The notes under the pieces are model-generated. The model ran no database searches, had not been told where the DNA came from, and saw only the letters and a list, made by a program, of their open reading frames with translations. The position numbers were made by a program, and so were the translations under genes. DNA of 64,000 nucleotides from contig NZ_JAJKBG010000002.1 in the NCBI RefSeq assembly GCF_022750635.1, forward strand, positions 434,001-498,000. Reading direction: 5' to 3'. The DNA is from Brevundimonas pishanensis. Lineage in GTDB: Bacteria > Pseudomonadota > Alphaproteobacteria > Caulobacterales > Caulobacteraceae. Below are positions 34,118 to 41,609 of the stretch, piece after piece. Position 1 is the stretch's first letter. Each line of letters begins with the position of its first letter.

Positions 34118-35905
34118 ATGACTTATCGCGCTCCGGTTCGAGACATTGCCTTCGCCTTGGAAGCCGTTGCGGGCATTAGCGATGTGGCGGCCACGGGGGC
34201 ATTCCCCGACTATGACGCCGACGTCTCTGCTGCTGTGCTGGAAGCTGCCGCACTATTCTCCGAAGAAGTGCTGGCTCCGCTTAACCGCGTGGGCGACCTG
34301 AATCCGGCCACCATCGTGGACGGCAACGTCACTGCATCGCCGGGCTTCGCCGACGCCTATCGTCAGTTCGCAGCCGGTGGCTGGACCTCGCTGTCGGCAT
34401 CGACCGAAGCCGGTGGTCAGGCGCTTCCTAAGGCGCTGGAACTGGCCTCGTACGAGACCGTGCACTCGGCCAACATGGCGTTCGGCCTGTGCCCGATGCT
34501 GTCGCTGGCGGCTATCGAAGCCCTTGAAGCTGTCGGCACCGACTTCCAGAAGCATACCTATTTGCCCAAGCTGGTTTCGGGCGAATGGACCGGCGCGATG
34601 GTTCTGACCGAGCCGAGCGCAGGTTCGGACCTCGGCGCACTGGTTGCCACCGCGACCCCGACCGAAGACGGCAAATATCTGCTGAACGGCCAGAAGATCT
34701 TCATCACCTGGGGTGATCACGACGCGACGGACAACATCGTCCACCTCGTTCTGGCCCGCTTGCCGGGTGCGCCTTCAGGTCCGAAGGGCATCTCGCTCTT
34801 CCTCGCCTCGAAATTCCACCTCGACGCAGACGGCAACGTCACCACCGAGCGCAACAGCTTCGCGCCGGTCGGTCTGGAGCACAAGCTGGGCATCCACGGC
34901 AGCCCGACCTGCGTCATGCAGTATGACAACGCTGTCGCCGAGCTGGTTGGCCGTACGAACGAGGGCCTTGCCCACATGTTCGTCATGATGAACGCTGCCC
35001 GTCTGGCCGTTGGCGTTGAAGGCGTCGGCATTGCCGAGCGCGCATACCAACACGCTCTCGCCTACGCTCTGGAACGCCGTCAGGGCACCAGCGTCTGGAC
35101 CGGTGAGCGTAACGCACCGCTGTTCGACCTTCCCGACGTGCGCCGCATGCTGGTCACCATGAAAGCCAAGACCTCGGCTGCCCGCGCCATCTGCCTGTCG
35201 ACGGGCGTTGCTGCCGATCTGGCTCGCCACGCTGCGACCGAAGAAGAGCGCAAAATCTGGAAGGGTCGCGAAGACCTGTTCACCCCGATCGCCAAAGCAT
35301 GGTCGACCGACGTCGGCTGTGAAGTCGCTTCGCTGGGCGTCCAGGTCCACGGCGGCATGGGCTTCATCGAGGAAACCGGCGCGGCACAATACTATCGCGA
35401 CGCCCGCATCACCCCCATCTACGAAGGTACCAACGGCATTCAGGCCATGGACCTCGTTGGCCGCAAGCTGTCGATGGACAACGGTGAATCGGCCAAGCGC
35501 CTGATCGAAGAAATGAAGACGACTCTGCACCAGCTGTCGTCGATCTACTCGGGCAAGCCGGTCGAGCGTTTCGCGAACGCTATCGAGTCGGTCGAAGATG
35601 CCACCCTATGGCTGCTGGATGCCAAGCAGGACAAGGCTCGCGCTGCCGACGTACTGGCGGGTGCCGATGCCTATCTGAAGCTGCTGGGCGACGTTGTCGG
35701 CGGCTGGATGCTGGCCAAGGGCGCTCTGGCAGCCAAGGCCAAGCTGGACGCCAATGACGGCGATGCGGCATGGCTGCAAGGCAAGCTGGACCTCTACGAA
35801 GTCTACGCTGCCAACGTTCTGGGTCACGTCTCCAGCCGTCTGGCTGGCGTCGGCCAAGGCGGCGAGCTGCTGAACAAATTGACGGTTGAAGCACTGGCTG
35901 GCTAA
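34118..35905 (+). CDS. Acyl-CoA dehydrogenase, DmdC-like long form
   Basis: 595-residue flavoprotein with an N-terminal extension (YRAPVRDIAFALEAVAGI), the ACAD core (MVLTEPSAGSDLGAL, KIFITWGDHD, VQVHGGMGFIEETGAAQYYRD, ITPIYEGTNGIQAMDLVGRK) and a C-terminal domain typical of the approximately 600-residue group that includes methylmercaptopropionyl-CoA dehydrogenase. The catalytic base region IYEGTNGI is present. The substrate is not predictable; many bacteria carry several such paralogues for short-chain acyl-CoA oxidation. The ATG at 34118 has GAGGAAT upstream. Confidence 0.92.
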   Translation: MTYRAPVRDIAFALEAVAGISDVAATGAFPDYDADVSAAVLEAAALFSEEVLAPLNRVGDLNPATIVDGNVTASPGFADAYRQFAAGGWTSLSASTEAGGQALPKALELASYETVHSANMAFGLCPMLSLAAIEALEAVGTDFQKHTYLPKLVSGEWTGAMVLTEPSAGSDLGALVATATPTEDGKYLLNGQKIFITWGDHDATDNIVHLVLARLPGAPSGPKGISLFLASKFHLDADGNVTTERNSFAPVGLEHKLGIHGSPTCVMQYDNAVAELVGRTNEGLAHMFVMMNAARLAVGVEGVGIAERAYQHALAYALERRQGTSVWTGERNAPLFDLPDVRRMLVTMKAKTSAARAICLSTGVAADLARHAATEEERKIWKGREDLFTPIAKAWSTDVGCEVASLGVQVHGGMGFIEETGAAQYYRDARITPIYEGTNGIQAMDLVGRKLSMDNGESAKRLIEEMKTTLHQLSSIYSGKPVERFANAIESVEDATLWLLDAKQDKARAADVLAGADAYLKLLGDVVGGWMLAKGALAAKAKLDANDGDAAWLQGKLDLYEVYAANVLGHVSSRLAGVGQGGELLNKLTVEALAG

Positions 35906-35932
35906 TCAGCCAAGCCGCGCTTCCTAAGAAGG

Positions 35933-35969
35933 AACGCCCCTTGCATCATGGCATGCAGGGGGCGTTTTT
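35933..35969 (+). terminator. Strong rho-independent terminator after the acyl-CoA dehydrogenase gene
   Basis: AACGCCCCTTGCAT (35933-35946), loop CATGGC, then ATGCAGGGGCGTT-type arm (35953-35966, one G-T wobble) and a T run. About 14 base pairs. Confidence 0.9.
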
Positions 35970-36051
35970 CATGTCCGGTTTAGGGAATAGCCCACTCTCT
36001 CGACGGCTCGCCCTCCGACGTGAGAGATTGGGCCGAGGGGGATTCGATCTA

Positions 36052-36840
36052 ATGACGCTTTCAGTTCTGGCCGGTGCGATGCTGTTCGCTGCCTCGATTC
36101 AGGTAGGCGAGCCCACTGTCGAAGTGGTCGCGGTCCCGCAGGTGCCAGTCAGGATCACAAATCCCGTGTGGCACACCGCGCCGACAGTTGAACCCTCTGA
36201 CTATCCCATTTTGGCAAACCATCTGGGCATGTCGGGGCGGGTCGATGTCGAATGCCAGATCAGCGCAGAGGGCGTGCCCGCTTGTGAAGCGGTAAAAGCC
36301 ATCCCTGAAGGCCTAGGATTCGAGGCGGCGGCAGTCGCCATTGTCGAGCGAGGCCGTCTAACCCCGCGACGGGTTGATGGCGTGGCGACCGACGGACAGC
36401 TGAAGGTGTCGGTCCCCTTCATTCCCGAGCCTGTCGATCCCCCACCCTCGATCTGGATGGGACCGCCGCCGAGCAATGCAAATCTGCTGGCCGGCATGGT
36501 GGCCGCACAGTCGCTAGCGCGGGATCGTAACGCGGCATCCGACTTTGACTGGGGCCTGCACCAACTGCCACCTGAGCGCGCGATGAAAGTTCAGGCTTGG
36601 ATCGCCGAAATGTATATCGGGCGCACCAACGCGAAGCTGCTGGCCAAAGGGATCGCTATGGTGCTGGCCAAACGCGGCGAGACTTCGGTGCCGGCCCAGA
36701 AGCCTGCAGACTGGGACGACTGGGTTCGGGAGATGGATCAGGCGGTCGCCAGCATCTATTCCCCCGAAACCAACTTCGCCCCGCTGAGAGTGCGTGTCTG
36801 CGAGACCTACGACTGCGGTTCTTCGTACGTGATCCGCTGA
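36052..36840 (+). CDS. TonB C-terminal-domain protein with an unusual C-terminal extension
   Basis: 262 residues: N-terminal hydrophobic segment (MTLSVLAGAMLFAASIQVG), a TonB-like domain at about residues 50-125 (YPILANHLGMSGRVDVECQI, GLGFEAAAVAIVERGRLTPR, GQLKVSVPFIP), then about 130 further residues with no recognised fold, ending with two cysteines (RVCETYDCGSS). A true TonB ends with its C-terminal domain and has a Pro-rich spacer; neither holds here. I chose the ATG at 36052 because the in-frame codons back to 35971 are rich in rare TTA/CTA/AGA/CGA codons and start inside the upstream terminator. The end overlaps the convergent protease gene by 34 bases. Confidence 0.72.
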   Translation: MTLSVLAGAMLFAASIQVGEPTVEVVAVPQVPVRITNPVWHTAPTVEPSDYPILANHLGMSGRVDVECQISAEGVPACEAVKAIPEGLGFEAAAVAIVERGRLTPRRVDGVATDGQLKVSVPFIPEPVDPPPSIWMGPPPSNANLLAGMVAAQSLARDRNAASDFDWGLHQLPPERAMKVQAWIAEMYIGRTNAKLLAKGIAMVLAKRGETSVPAQKPADWDDWVREMDQAVASIYSPETNFAPLRVRVCETYDCGSSYVIR

Positions 36841-37637
36841 GCGTCCATCAGCGCCAGTGTCTCGCGGACATATTGGGCATGGGCCACCACGCCCAGTTCG
36901 ATGCCCTCACCGTCACCTTGAACTTCCTTGATCAGGATGCCGGCAATAAAGGGGTGGTCCGGCACAGGAACGTCCGGACGACGTGTGGCCGCCGGCACCC
37001 AAAATACAGGGCCGCCAGAGTTTCCCTGCGAGACGTTAAAGTCCAACAGGAAGGTCGCAAAATGCTGCACCGGCGTTAGCGGCCACGATGCAATGCGCCC
37101 CGAGCGTAGGATGGGAAAACCGGCACGGTTCGCAGACAGGCCGTGCGGATAGCCCAGAGCGAACAACTCGTCGCCTGGCCCCATGCGCCATTGGTCAAAG
37201 GTTTGGGAATCGCCCAGCCAGCCGACCGGAATGGCGGCACGGGCAAACGCCTCCGGCGCTTCGATCTCGATGACAGCGACGTCCTGATCCGGATGCTTGG
37301 TCCACAGGGGCGTGCCGTCTTCCGCGCGGATCGGGAACTCCTGAGGGGCGTAGCGCCAATTCCCGTCCGCCTCGGCCACCCGCCATCCTGCACGCGCCTG
37401 GGCGTTGGGCATGACACTGAACACGTGATCAGCCGTGACCAAGACCACACGAGGAGAGCCGTCAGGGCGCGGTGCCTCGATCAGAAATCCCGTCCCGACT
37501 TTGCGTCGCCCCCCGCCAATCGACTGGTCGATCTGGATCGTCGCGCTGATCAGGCCGAGGGTCATGTCCCACTCGGCAGCAGGCGACTGGGCAACGGGCG
37601 GTTCGGGGGGATATGCGTCGAGGACCATGATCGACAT
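36807..37637 (-). CDS. Trypsin-like serine peptidase (chymotrypsin fold), no evident signal peptide
   Basis: 276 residues. Catalytic triad candidates: His in VTADHVF, Asp in DQDVAVIEI, Ser in VSQGNSGGPVF; GTGFLIEA is the first barrel strand typical of HtrA-like and trypsin-like domains. No PDZ domain is present and the N-terminus (MSIMVLDAYPPEPPVAQSP) is not a signal peptide, whereas most HtrA relatives are periplasmic. The C-terminal ITYEEPQS codons overlap the TonB-domain gene on the opposite strand. Function unknown beyond proteolysis. Confidence 0.8.
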   Translation of the reverse strand: MSIMVLDAYPPEPPVAQSPAAEWDMTLGLISATIQIDQSIGGGRRKVGTGFLIEAPRPDGSPRVVLVTADHVFSVMPNAQARAGWRVAEADGNWRYAPQEFPIRAEDGTPLWTKHPDQDVAVIEIEAPEAFARAAIPVGWLGDSQTFDQWRMGPGDELFALGYPHGLSANRAGFPILRSGRIASWPLTPVQHFATFLLDFNVSQGNSGGPVFWVPAATRRPDVPVPDHPFIAGILIKEVQGDGEGIELGVVAHAQYVRETLALMDAQRITYEEPQS

Positions 37638-37698
37638 TTGACCTTATGACGCGACCGGCACAAGGTCCGTTTCACAAGTTCACTGGGAGGCAGGGTCT

Positions 37699-39891
37699 AT
37701 GAATCGCCGCGAGCTACTCGCTACCACCGTCGCCGGCCTTGTGGCCGCGACACCTGCCCTCGCCTACCCGTCGATTACCCAGACTACCGGAGCCCGAATG
37801 CCTCGCCCTGTACCGCCCGTTGCCAAGAAAGTCCCTGTCACCATCGAACAGCTGGGTCGCACCCGCACCGATGAATATCAGTGGATGAAGGACGACAACT
37901 GGCAGGCCGTTCTGCGTGATCCGAAACTGATCAAACAGGACGTCAAAGAGCATCTCAACGAAGAGAACGCCTATCGCGAAGCCATGATGGCCTCGACCAC
38001 CACGCTTCAGGCCCAGATGTTCGAGGAGATGAAGGGCCGCATCAAGGAAGACGACGCCTCGGTCCCGTCCGCTGATGGTCCGTGGGAATACTACACCCGC
38101 TATAATGTGGGTGATCAGCACCCACTGTACTGCCGCCGCCCGCGTGGCCGCACCGACGGCGAAGAAATCCTGCTGGACGCCAACAAACTGGCCGAGGGCA
38201 AGGCCTATTCCGAAGTCGGCGATACCGAGGTCAGCCCAGATCACAGCCTGTTCGCCTATTCCGAGGATGCCCAAGGCTCCGAAGTCTACAAAATCTACGT
38301 GAAGGACCTCGCTACCGGTCAGGTCCTGCCGGATGTCATCGACTCCGCAACGGGCGACTTCACCTTCTCGCCGGACAGCCAGTGGATCTTCTGGACCAAT
38401 CGCAACGACAACGGCCGTCCTGACAAGATTTTCCGCCGACCGGCCAAAGGCGGAGAAACGACCCTCGTTTATGAGGAAGAGGACGAGGGCATGTTCCTCG
38501 GCTTCGGCCGTACTTCGGACGATGCCTTCATGCTGGTGACAATCGCCAATCAGGAAACTTCAGAATCGCGTCTGATCCCGGGCACCAACCCCACCGCAAC
38601 GCCGGTGGTCGTAGAGCCGCGCGTAGAGGCCCGCCTCTATTCGATGGATCACTGGGGCGACCGCTGGGTAATCCGTACCAACGCTGACGACGCCATCGAC
38701 TTCAAAATCGTCGAAGCCCCGACAAACGCCCCCGCCAAGGCCAACTGGACGGACCTCGTTCCCCATACGCCGGGTCGGTACATCGAAGGCTTCTCGCTGA
38801 CGAAGGACTTTGTCTCGCGTCAGGAACGCTCGGACGCCAACACCAGGATCGTCATTCGCGACCGCGCGGGTTCAGAGCACGAGATCGCCGTGGACGAGCC
38901 GGCCTACAGCCTGTCGCTGGCAGGCGCGTCGGAATTCGACACTACGGTTATCCGCTACACCTACAATTCCATGTCCACGCCGACCTCGGTTTACGACTAT
39001 GACCAGAAGACCCGCGAGCGCACCCTGCGCAAGGTTCAGGAAGTGCCGTCGGGTCATAACCCCGCCGATTACATCGTCGAACGCCTGAACGCTCCGGCTG
39101 CCGACGGAGAACTGGTCCCCGTCTCCATCCTGCGCCACAAGGACACGCCCGCGGACGGCAGCGCGCCTGTGCTGCTGTACGGCTATGGCTCCTACGGTAT
39201 GTCGATGCCTGCGGGCTTCTCGACCAACCGTCTGTCGTTGGTGGATCGCGGCTTCATCTATGCCATCGCCCACATTCGCGGTGGTGCGGACAAGGGCTGG
39301 AACTGGTTCCTGAACGCCCGCCGCTTCACCAAGAAGAACACCTTCACCGACTTCATCGCGGCCGCCGATCACCTGATCGACAAAGACTATGCCCGCGCAG
39401 GCCACATCGTGGCCGAGGGCCGCTCGGCTGGTGGTCTGCTGATGGGGGCCGTCACCAATATGCGCCCCGAACTGTGGGCAGGCATCATCAGCGGTGTACC
39501 GTTCGTGGACCTGATCAACACCATGAGCGACACCTCCCTGCCCCTCACCCCGCCGGAATGGCCGGAATGGGGTAATCCCCTCGAGGACGCCGAAGCTTAC
39601 GACTACATGTGGTCGTACAGCCCATACGATCAGATTTCGGCCAATGCGTACCCCGCGGTACTGGCGACCGGCGGTCTGTCCGACCCCCGCGTGACCTATT
39701 GGGAACCGCAGAAGTGGGTCGCCCGTCTGCGCGACCACACCACCTCGACCAATCCCGTCCTGCTGAAGATCAATATGGAGGCGGGCCACTTCGCCTCGTC
39801 GGGTCGCTTCGACTATCTGAAGGATATCGCGCTGGATTACGCCTTCGCGATCTGGGCCGTGAACAAGGGCTGGGAAAAAGACTTCGCCTGA
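37699..39891 (+). CDS. Prolyl oligopeptidase-family (S9A) peptidase, oligopeptidase B-like, exported
   Basis: 730 residues. Signal peptide MNRRELLATTVAGLVAATPALA, possibly Tat. The seven-bladed beta-propeller precedes the alpha/beta hydrolase domain with nucleophile S576 in AEGRSAGGLLMG, LSDPRVTYWEPQKW (Asp region) and H697 in MEAGHFASSGR. The sequence KNTFTDFIAAADHLI is typical of oligopeptidase B, which cleaves after basic residues. The ATG follows GGGAGGCAGGG. The stop overlaps the next gene's start (TGATG). Confidence 0.92.
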   Translation: MNRRELLATTVAGLVAATPALAYPSITQTTGARMPRPVPPVAKKVPVTIEQLGRTRTDEYQWMKDDNWQAVLRDPKLIKQDVKEHLNEENAYREAMMASTTTLQAQMFEEMKGRIKEDDASVPSADGPWEYYTRYNVGDQHPLYCRRPRGRTDGEEILLDANKLAEGKAYSEVGDTEVSPDHSLFAYSEDAQGSEVYKIYVKDLATGQVLPDVIDSATGDFTFSPDSQWIFWTNRNDNGRPDKIFRRPAKGGETTLVYEEEDEGMFLGFGRTSDDAFMLVTIANQETSESRLIPGTNPTATPVVVEPRVEARLYSMDHWGDRWVIRTNADDAIDFKIVEAPTNAPAKANWTDLVPHTPGRYIEGFSLTKDFVSRQERSDANTRIVIRDRAGSEHEIAVDEPAYSLSLAGASEFDTTVIRYTYNSMSTPTSVYDYDQKTRERTLRKVQEVPSGHNPADYIVERLNAPAADGELVPVSILRHKDTPADGSAPVLLYGYGSYGMSMPAGFSTNRLSLVDRGFIYAIAHIRGGADKGWNWFLNARRFTKKNTFTDFIAAADHLIDKDYARAGHIVAEGRSAGGLLMGAVTNMRPELWAGIISGVPFVDLINTMSDTSLPLTPPEWPEWGNPLEDAEAYDYMWSYSPYDQISANAYPAVLATGGLSDPRVTYWEPQKWVARLRDHTTSTNPVLLKINMEAGHFASSGRFDYLKDIALDYAFAIWAVNKGWEKDFA

Positions 39892-40451
39892 TGCATGAGT
39901 TCATTATTCGTGAGGCGGTGGAAGACGACTTCCTCGCCATCACGCAAATCTATGCCAGATGGGTCAACGAAGCCTGCGGCACTTTCGAATTGGTCCCCCC
40001 GACCGAAAACGAGATGAAAGCCCGCTTTGCTTATGTGCGGGCGCTGGGCATGCCCTATCTGGTTGCCGAGAAAGACGGTCAGGTCATGGGCTATGCCTAT
40101 GCCGGTCCGTTCCGCGCCCGCGAGGCCTATCGTTACATGGCCGAGGATTCGATTTATCTCGATCCGGAAGCCAAGGGCATGGGCGTCGGCGGCGCTCTTC
40201 TCGACCGACTGATTCACGAATGCGAAGGAAAAGGCGTCCGCCAGATGGTCGCGGTCATCGGCGATTCCGAAAATGAGTCGTCAATCGCGCTGCATCGCTC
40301 ACGGGGATTCGCGGATTCCGGCCGATTCACATCTGCTGGATGGAAGTTGGACGGATGGCGCGACGTTATTTTCATGCAGCTCTCACTCGGGGCCGGAGAC
40401 ACCACGCCGCCGGATGGCCCAGCGCTTCTGCTCAGTGACAAGGGACGATAA
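39891..40451 (+). CDS. GNAT N-acetyltransferase, phosphinothricin/methionine-sulfoximine acetyltransferase-like
   Basis: 186 residues: IREAVEDDFLAITQIYARWV N-terminus, then GYAYAGPFRAREAYRYMAED SIYL and the acetyl-CoA loop KGMGVGGALLDRLI, characteristic of the Pat/MddA subgroup that acetylates phosphinothricin-like or methionine-derived amines. The start shares its A with the stop of the S9 peptidase gene (TGATG), so translation is coupled. The substrate is inferred from the family only. Confidence 0.85.
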   Translation: MHEFIIREAVEDDFLAITQIYARWVNEACGTFELVPPTENEMKARFAYVRALGMPYLVAEKDGQVMGYAYAGPFRAREAYRYMAEDSIYLDPEAKGMGVGGALLDRLIHECEGKGVRQMVAVIGDSENESSIALHRSRGFADSGRFTSAGWKLDGWRDVIFMQLSLGAGDTTPPDGPALLLSDKGR

Positions 40452-40573
40452 AGGCCGGATTTGCGGGCTTTTGCGGGGGCGGCAACGTCCCCGTCTTCGT
40501 ATCTAACAAGGTTCTGAATTCGCTATCCATTTCGCAAATTGCCGTATTTTTTCAGGGCTCTGCATTTTTTCCG

Positions 40574-40602
40574 TTGACCCGAAACGAAGCCCCACCTAAA
40601 CA
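40574..40602 (+). promoter_or_regulatory. Candidate sigma-70 promoter for tRNA-Asp
   Basis: -35 TTGACC (40574-40579), 17-base spacer, -10 TAAACA (40597-40602), 40 bases before the tRNA. The -35 is strong, the -10 weak. The 190-base gap 40452-40641 otherwise holds nothing I can name. Confidence 0.5.
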
Positions 40603-40641
40603 CCACCTCGTTCCCGCCGGACACGGCGCGAACGGGACCAA

Positions 40642-40718
40642 GCGGGTGTAGCTCAGTTGGTTAGAGTGCCGGCCTGTCACGCCGGAGGTCGCGGGTTCGA
40701 GCCCCGTCACTCGCGCCA
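40642..40718 (+). tRNA. tRNA-Asp, anticodon GTC
   Basis: 77 nt including encoded CCA. Acceptor GCGGGTG (40642-40648) pairs with CACTCGC (one G-T wobble), discriminator G; anticodon loop CTGTCAC (anticodon GTC); T arm GGTTCGAGCC. Decodes GAU/GAC. Confidence 0.96.
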
Positions 40719-40749
40719 CTCCCCTTCTTTAAGAAGTACGGAGTGGCGC
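40713..40749 (+). other. Inverted repeat that includes the 3' end of tRNA-Asp
   Basis: GCGCCACTCC (40713-40722, containing the tRNA CCA end) is repeated inverted as GGAGTGGCGC (40740-40749), with CTTCTTTAAGAAG in between also self-complementary. No T run follows, so it is not a standard terminator. It may be a 3' processing structure. Confidence 0.4.
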
Positions 40750-40836
40750 ATACCGCTCTTGGTCCGAAACGCTTTCCTGAAAATAGAAACAAACCGCCCA
40801 GCGCCCTCGTGCGCCTGTTGTTGTTTCAAGCTGGCG

Positions 40837-40852
40837 TTAGTTGACTTTTAAC
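40837..40852 (+). promoter_or_regulatory. Candidate CtrA-type site at the lexA promoter
   Basis: TTAG-N7-TTAA-C, one mismatch from the Caulobacterales CtrA consensus TTAA-N7-TTAA(C). It overlaps a -35-like TTGACT (40841-40846). The consensus is short, so chance is possible. Confidence 0.3.
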
Positions 40853-40854
40853 CA

Positions 40855-40869
40855 GAACACTTACAGAAC
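40855..40869 (+). promoter_or_regulatory. LexA (SOS) box 1 upstream of lexA
   Basis: GAAC-N7-GAAC, the reverse complement of the alphaproteobacterial LexA operator GTTC-N7-GTTC. It lies 42-56 bases before the lexA start, probably on the core promoter. Confidence 0.85.
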
Positions 40870-40880
40870 ATTCGGCAACG

Positions 40881-40895
40881 GTTCACGCCTTGTTC
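40881..40895 (+). promoter_or_regulatory. LexA (SOS) box 2 upstream of lexA
   Basis: GTTC-ACGCCTT-GTTC, an exact alphaproteobacterial SOS box 16-30 bases before the lexA ATG, in opposite orientation to box 1 and 26 bp from it. Two boxes imply tight autoregulation. Confidence 0.87.
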
Positions 40896-40910
40896 TGAAA
40901 GCGCTCTGAC

Positions 40911-41609
40911 ATGCTCACCAAGAAGCAGCACGAACTCCTGATGTTCATCCACGAACGCATCAAGGAAACCGGTGTGTCGCCTTCTTTCGACGAGATGAAG
41001 GAAGCGCTGGATCTGGCATCGAAGTCGGGCATCCACCGCCTGATCACCGCTCTTGAGGAACGTGGCTTCATTCGCCGACTGGCGCACCGCGCCCGCGCTC
41101 TCGAAGTTGTCAAAATGCCGGAACAGGCCACGGCTGCTGCACCCGCCAAGGGCCGCGCACCGTTCAAGCCTGATGTCATCGAAGGTGGCGGCCGGAACCG
41201 CGCCGTGCCTCAAGCGGCGAACGACGTGCGCGAACTGCCGCTGCTGGGCAAGATCGCCGCCGGTACGCCGATTGCCGCCATTCAGCACGAACAGGACCGC
41301 TTTTTCGTTCCCGAATCCATGCTGGGCTCCGGAGAGCACTACCTGCTGGAGATCGAGGGCGATTCCATGATCGAAGCGGGCATCTTCGATGGCGACACCG
41401 TCGTCATTAAACGCACCAACAACGCCAATAACGGCGAAATCGTCGTCGCTCTGGTCGAAGGCGAAGAGGCTACCCTCAAGCGTCTGCGCCGCAAGGGTCA
41501 GTCGATTGCACTAGAACCGGCCAACCGCGCCTATGAGACCCGCATCTTCGGTCCGGATCAGGTCGAGGTTCAGGGCAAGCTGGTCGGCCTGCTGCGCCGC
41601 TATCACTGA
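40911..41609 (+). CDS. lexA: LexA repressor, SOS regulator
   Basis: 232 residues. Winged HTH at 1-65 ([40 protein letters not shown]), a linker longer than in E. coli, then the S24 autoprotease domain: cleavage site Ala117-Gly118 in GKIAAGTPI, nucleophile S152 in EGDSMIEAG and general base K167 in VVIKRTN. RecA-stimulated self-cleavage lifts repression of DNA repair genes. Its own promoter has two SOS boxes. Convergent with comEC, overlapping by seven bases. Confidence 0.97.
   Translation: MLTKKQHELLMFIHERIKETGVSPSFDEMKEALDLASKSGIHRLITALEERGFIRRLAHRARALEVVKMPEQATAAAPAKGRAPFKPDVIEGGGRNRAVPQAANDVRELPLLGKIAAGTPIAAIQHEQDRFFVPESMLGSGEHYLLEIEGDSMIEAGIFDGDTVVIKRTNNANNGEIVVALVEGEEATLKRLRRKGQSIALEPANRAYETRIFGPDQVEVQGKLVGLLRRYH

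Noticed and set aside
35941..36051. Upstream starts (35953, 35971) for the TonB-domain gene
   Set aside because: They fall in or at the edge of a strong terminator and the codons to 36052 are rare and not GC3-rich.
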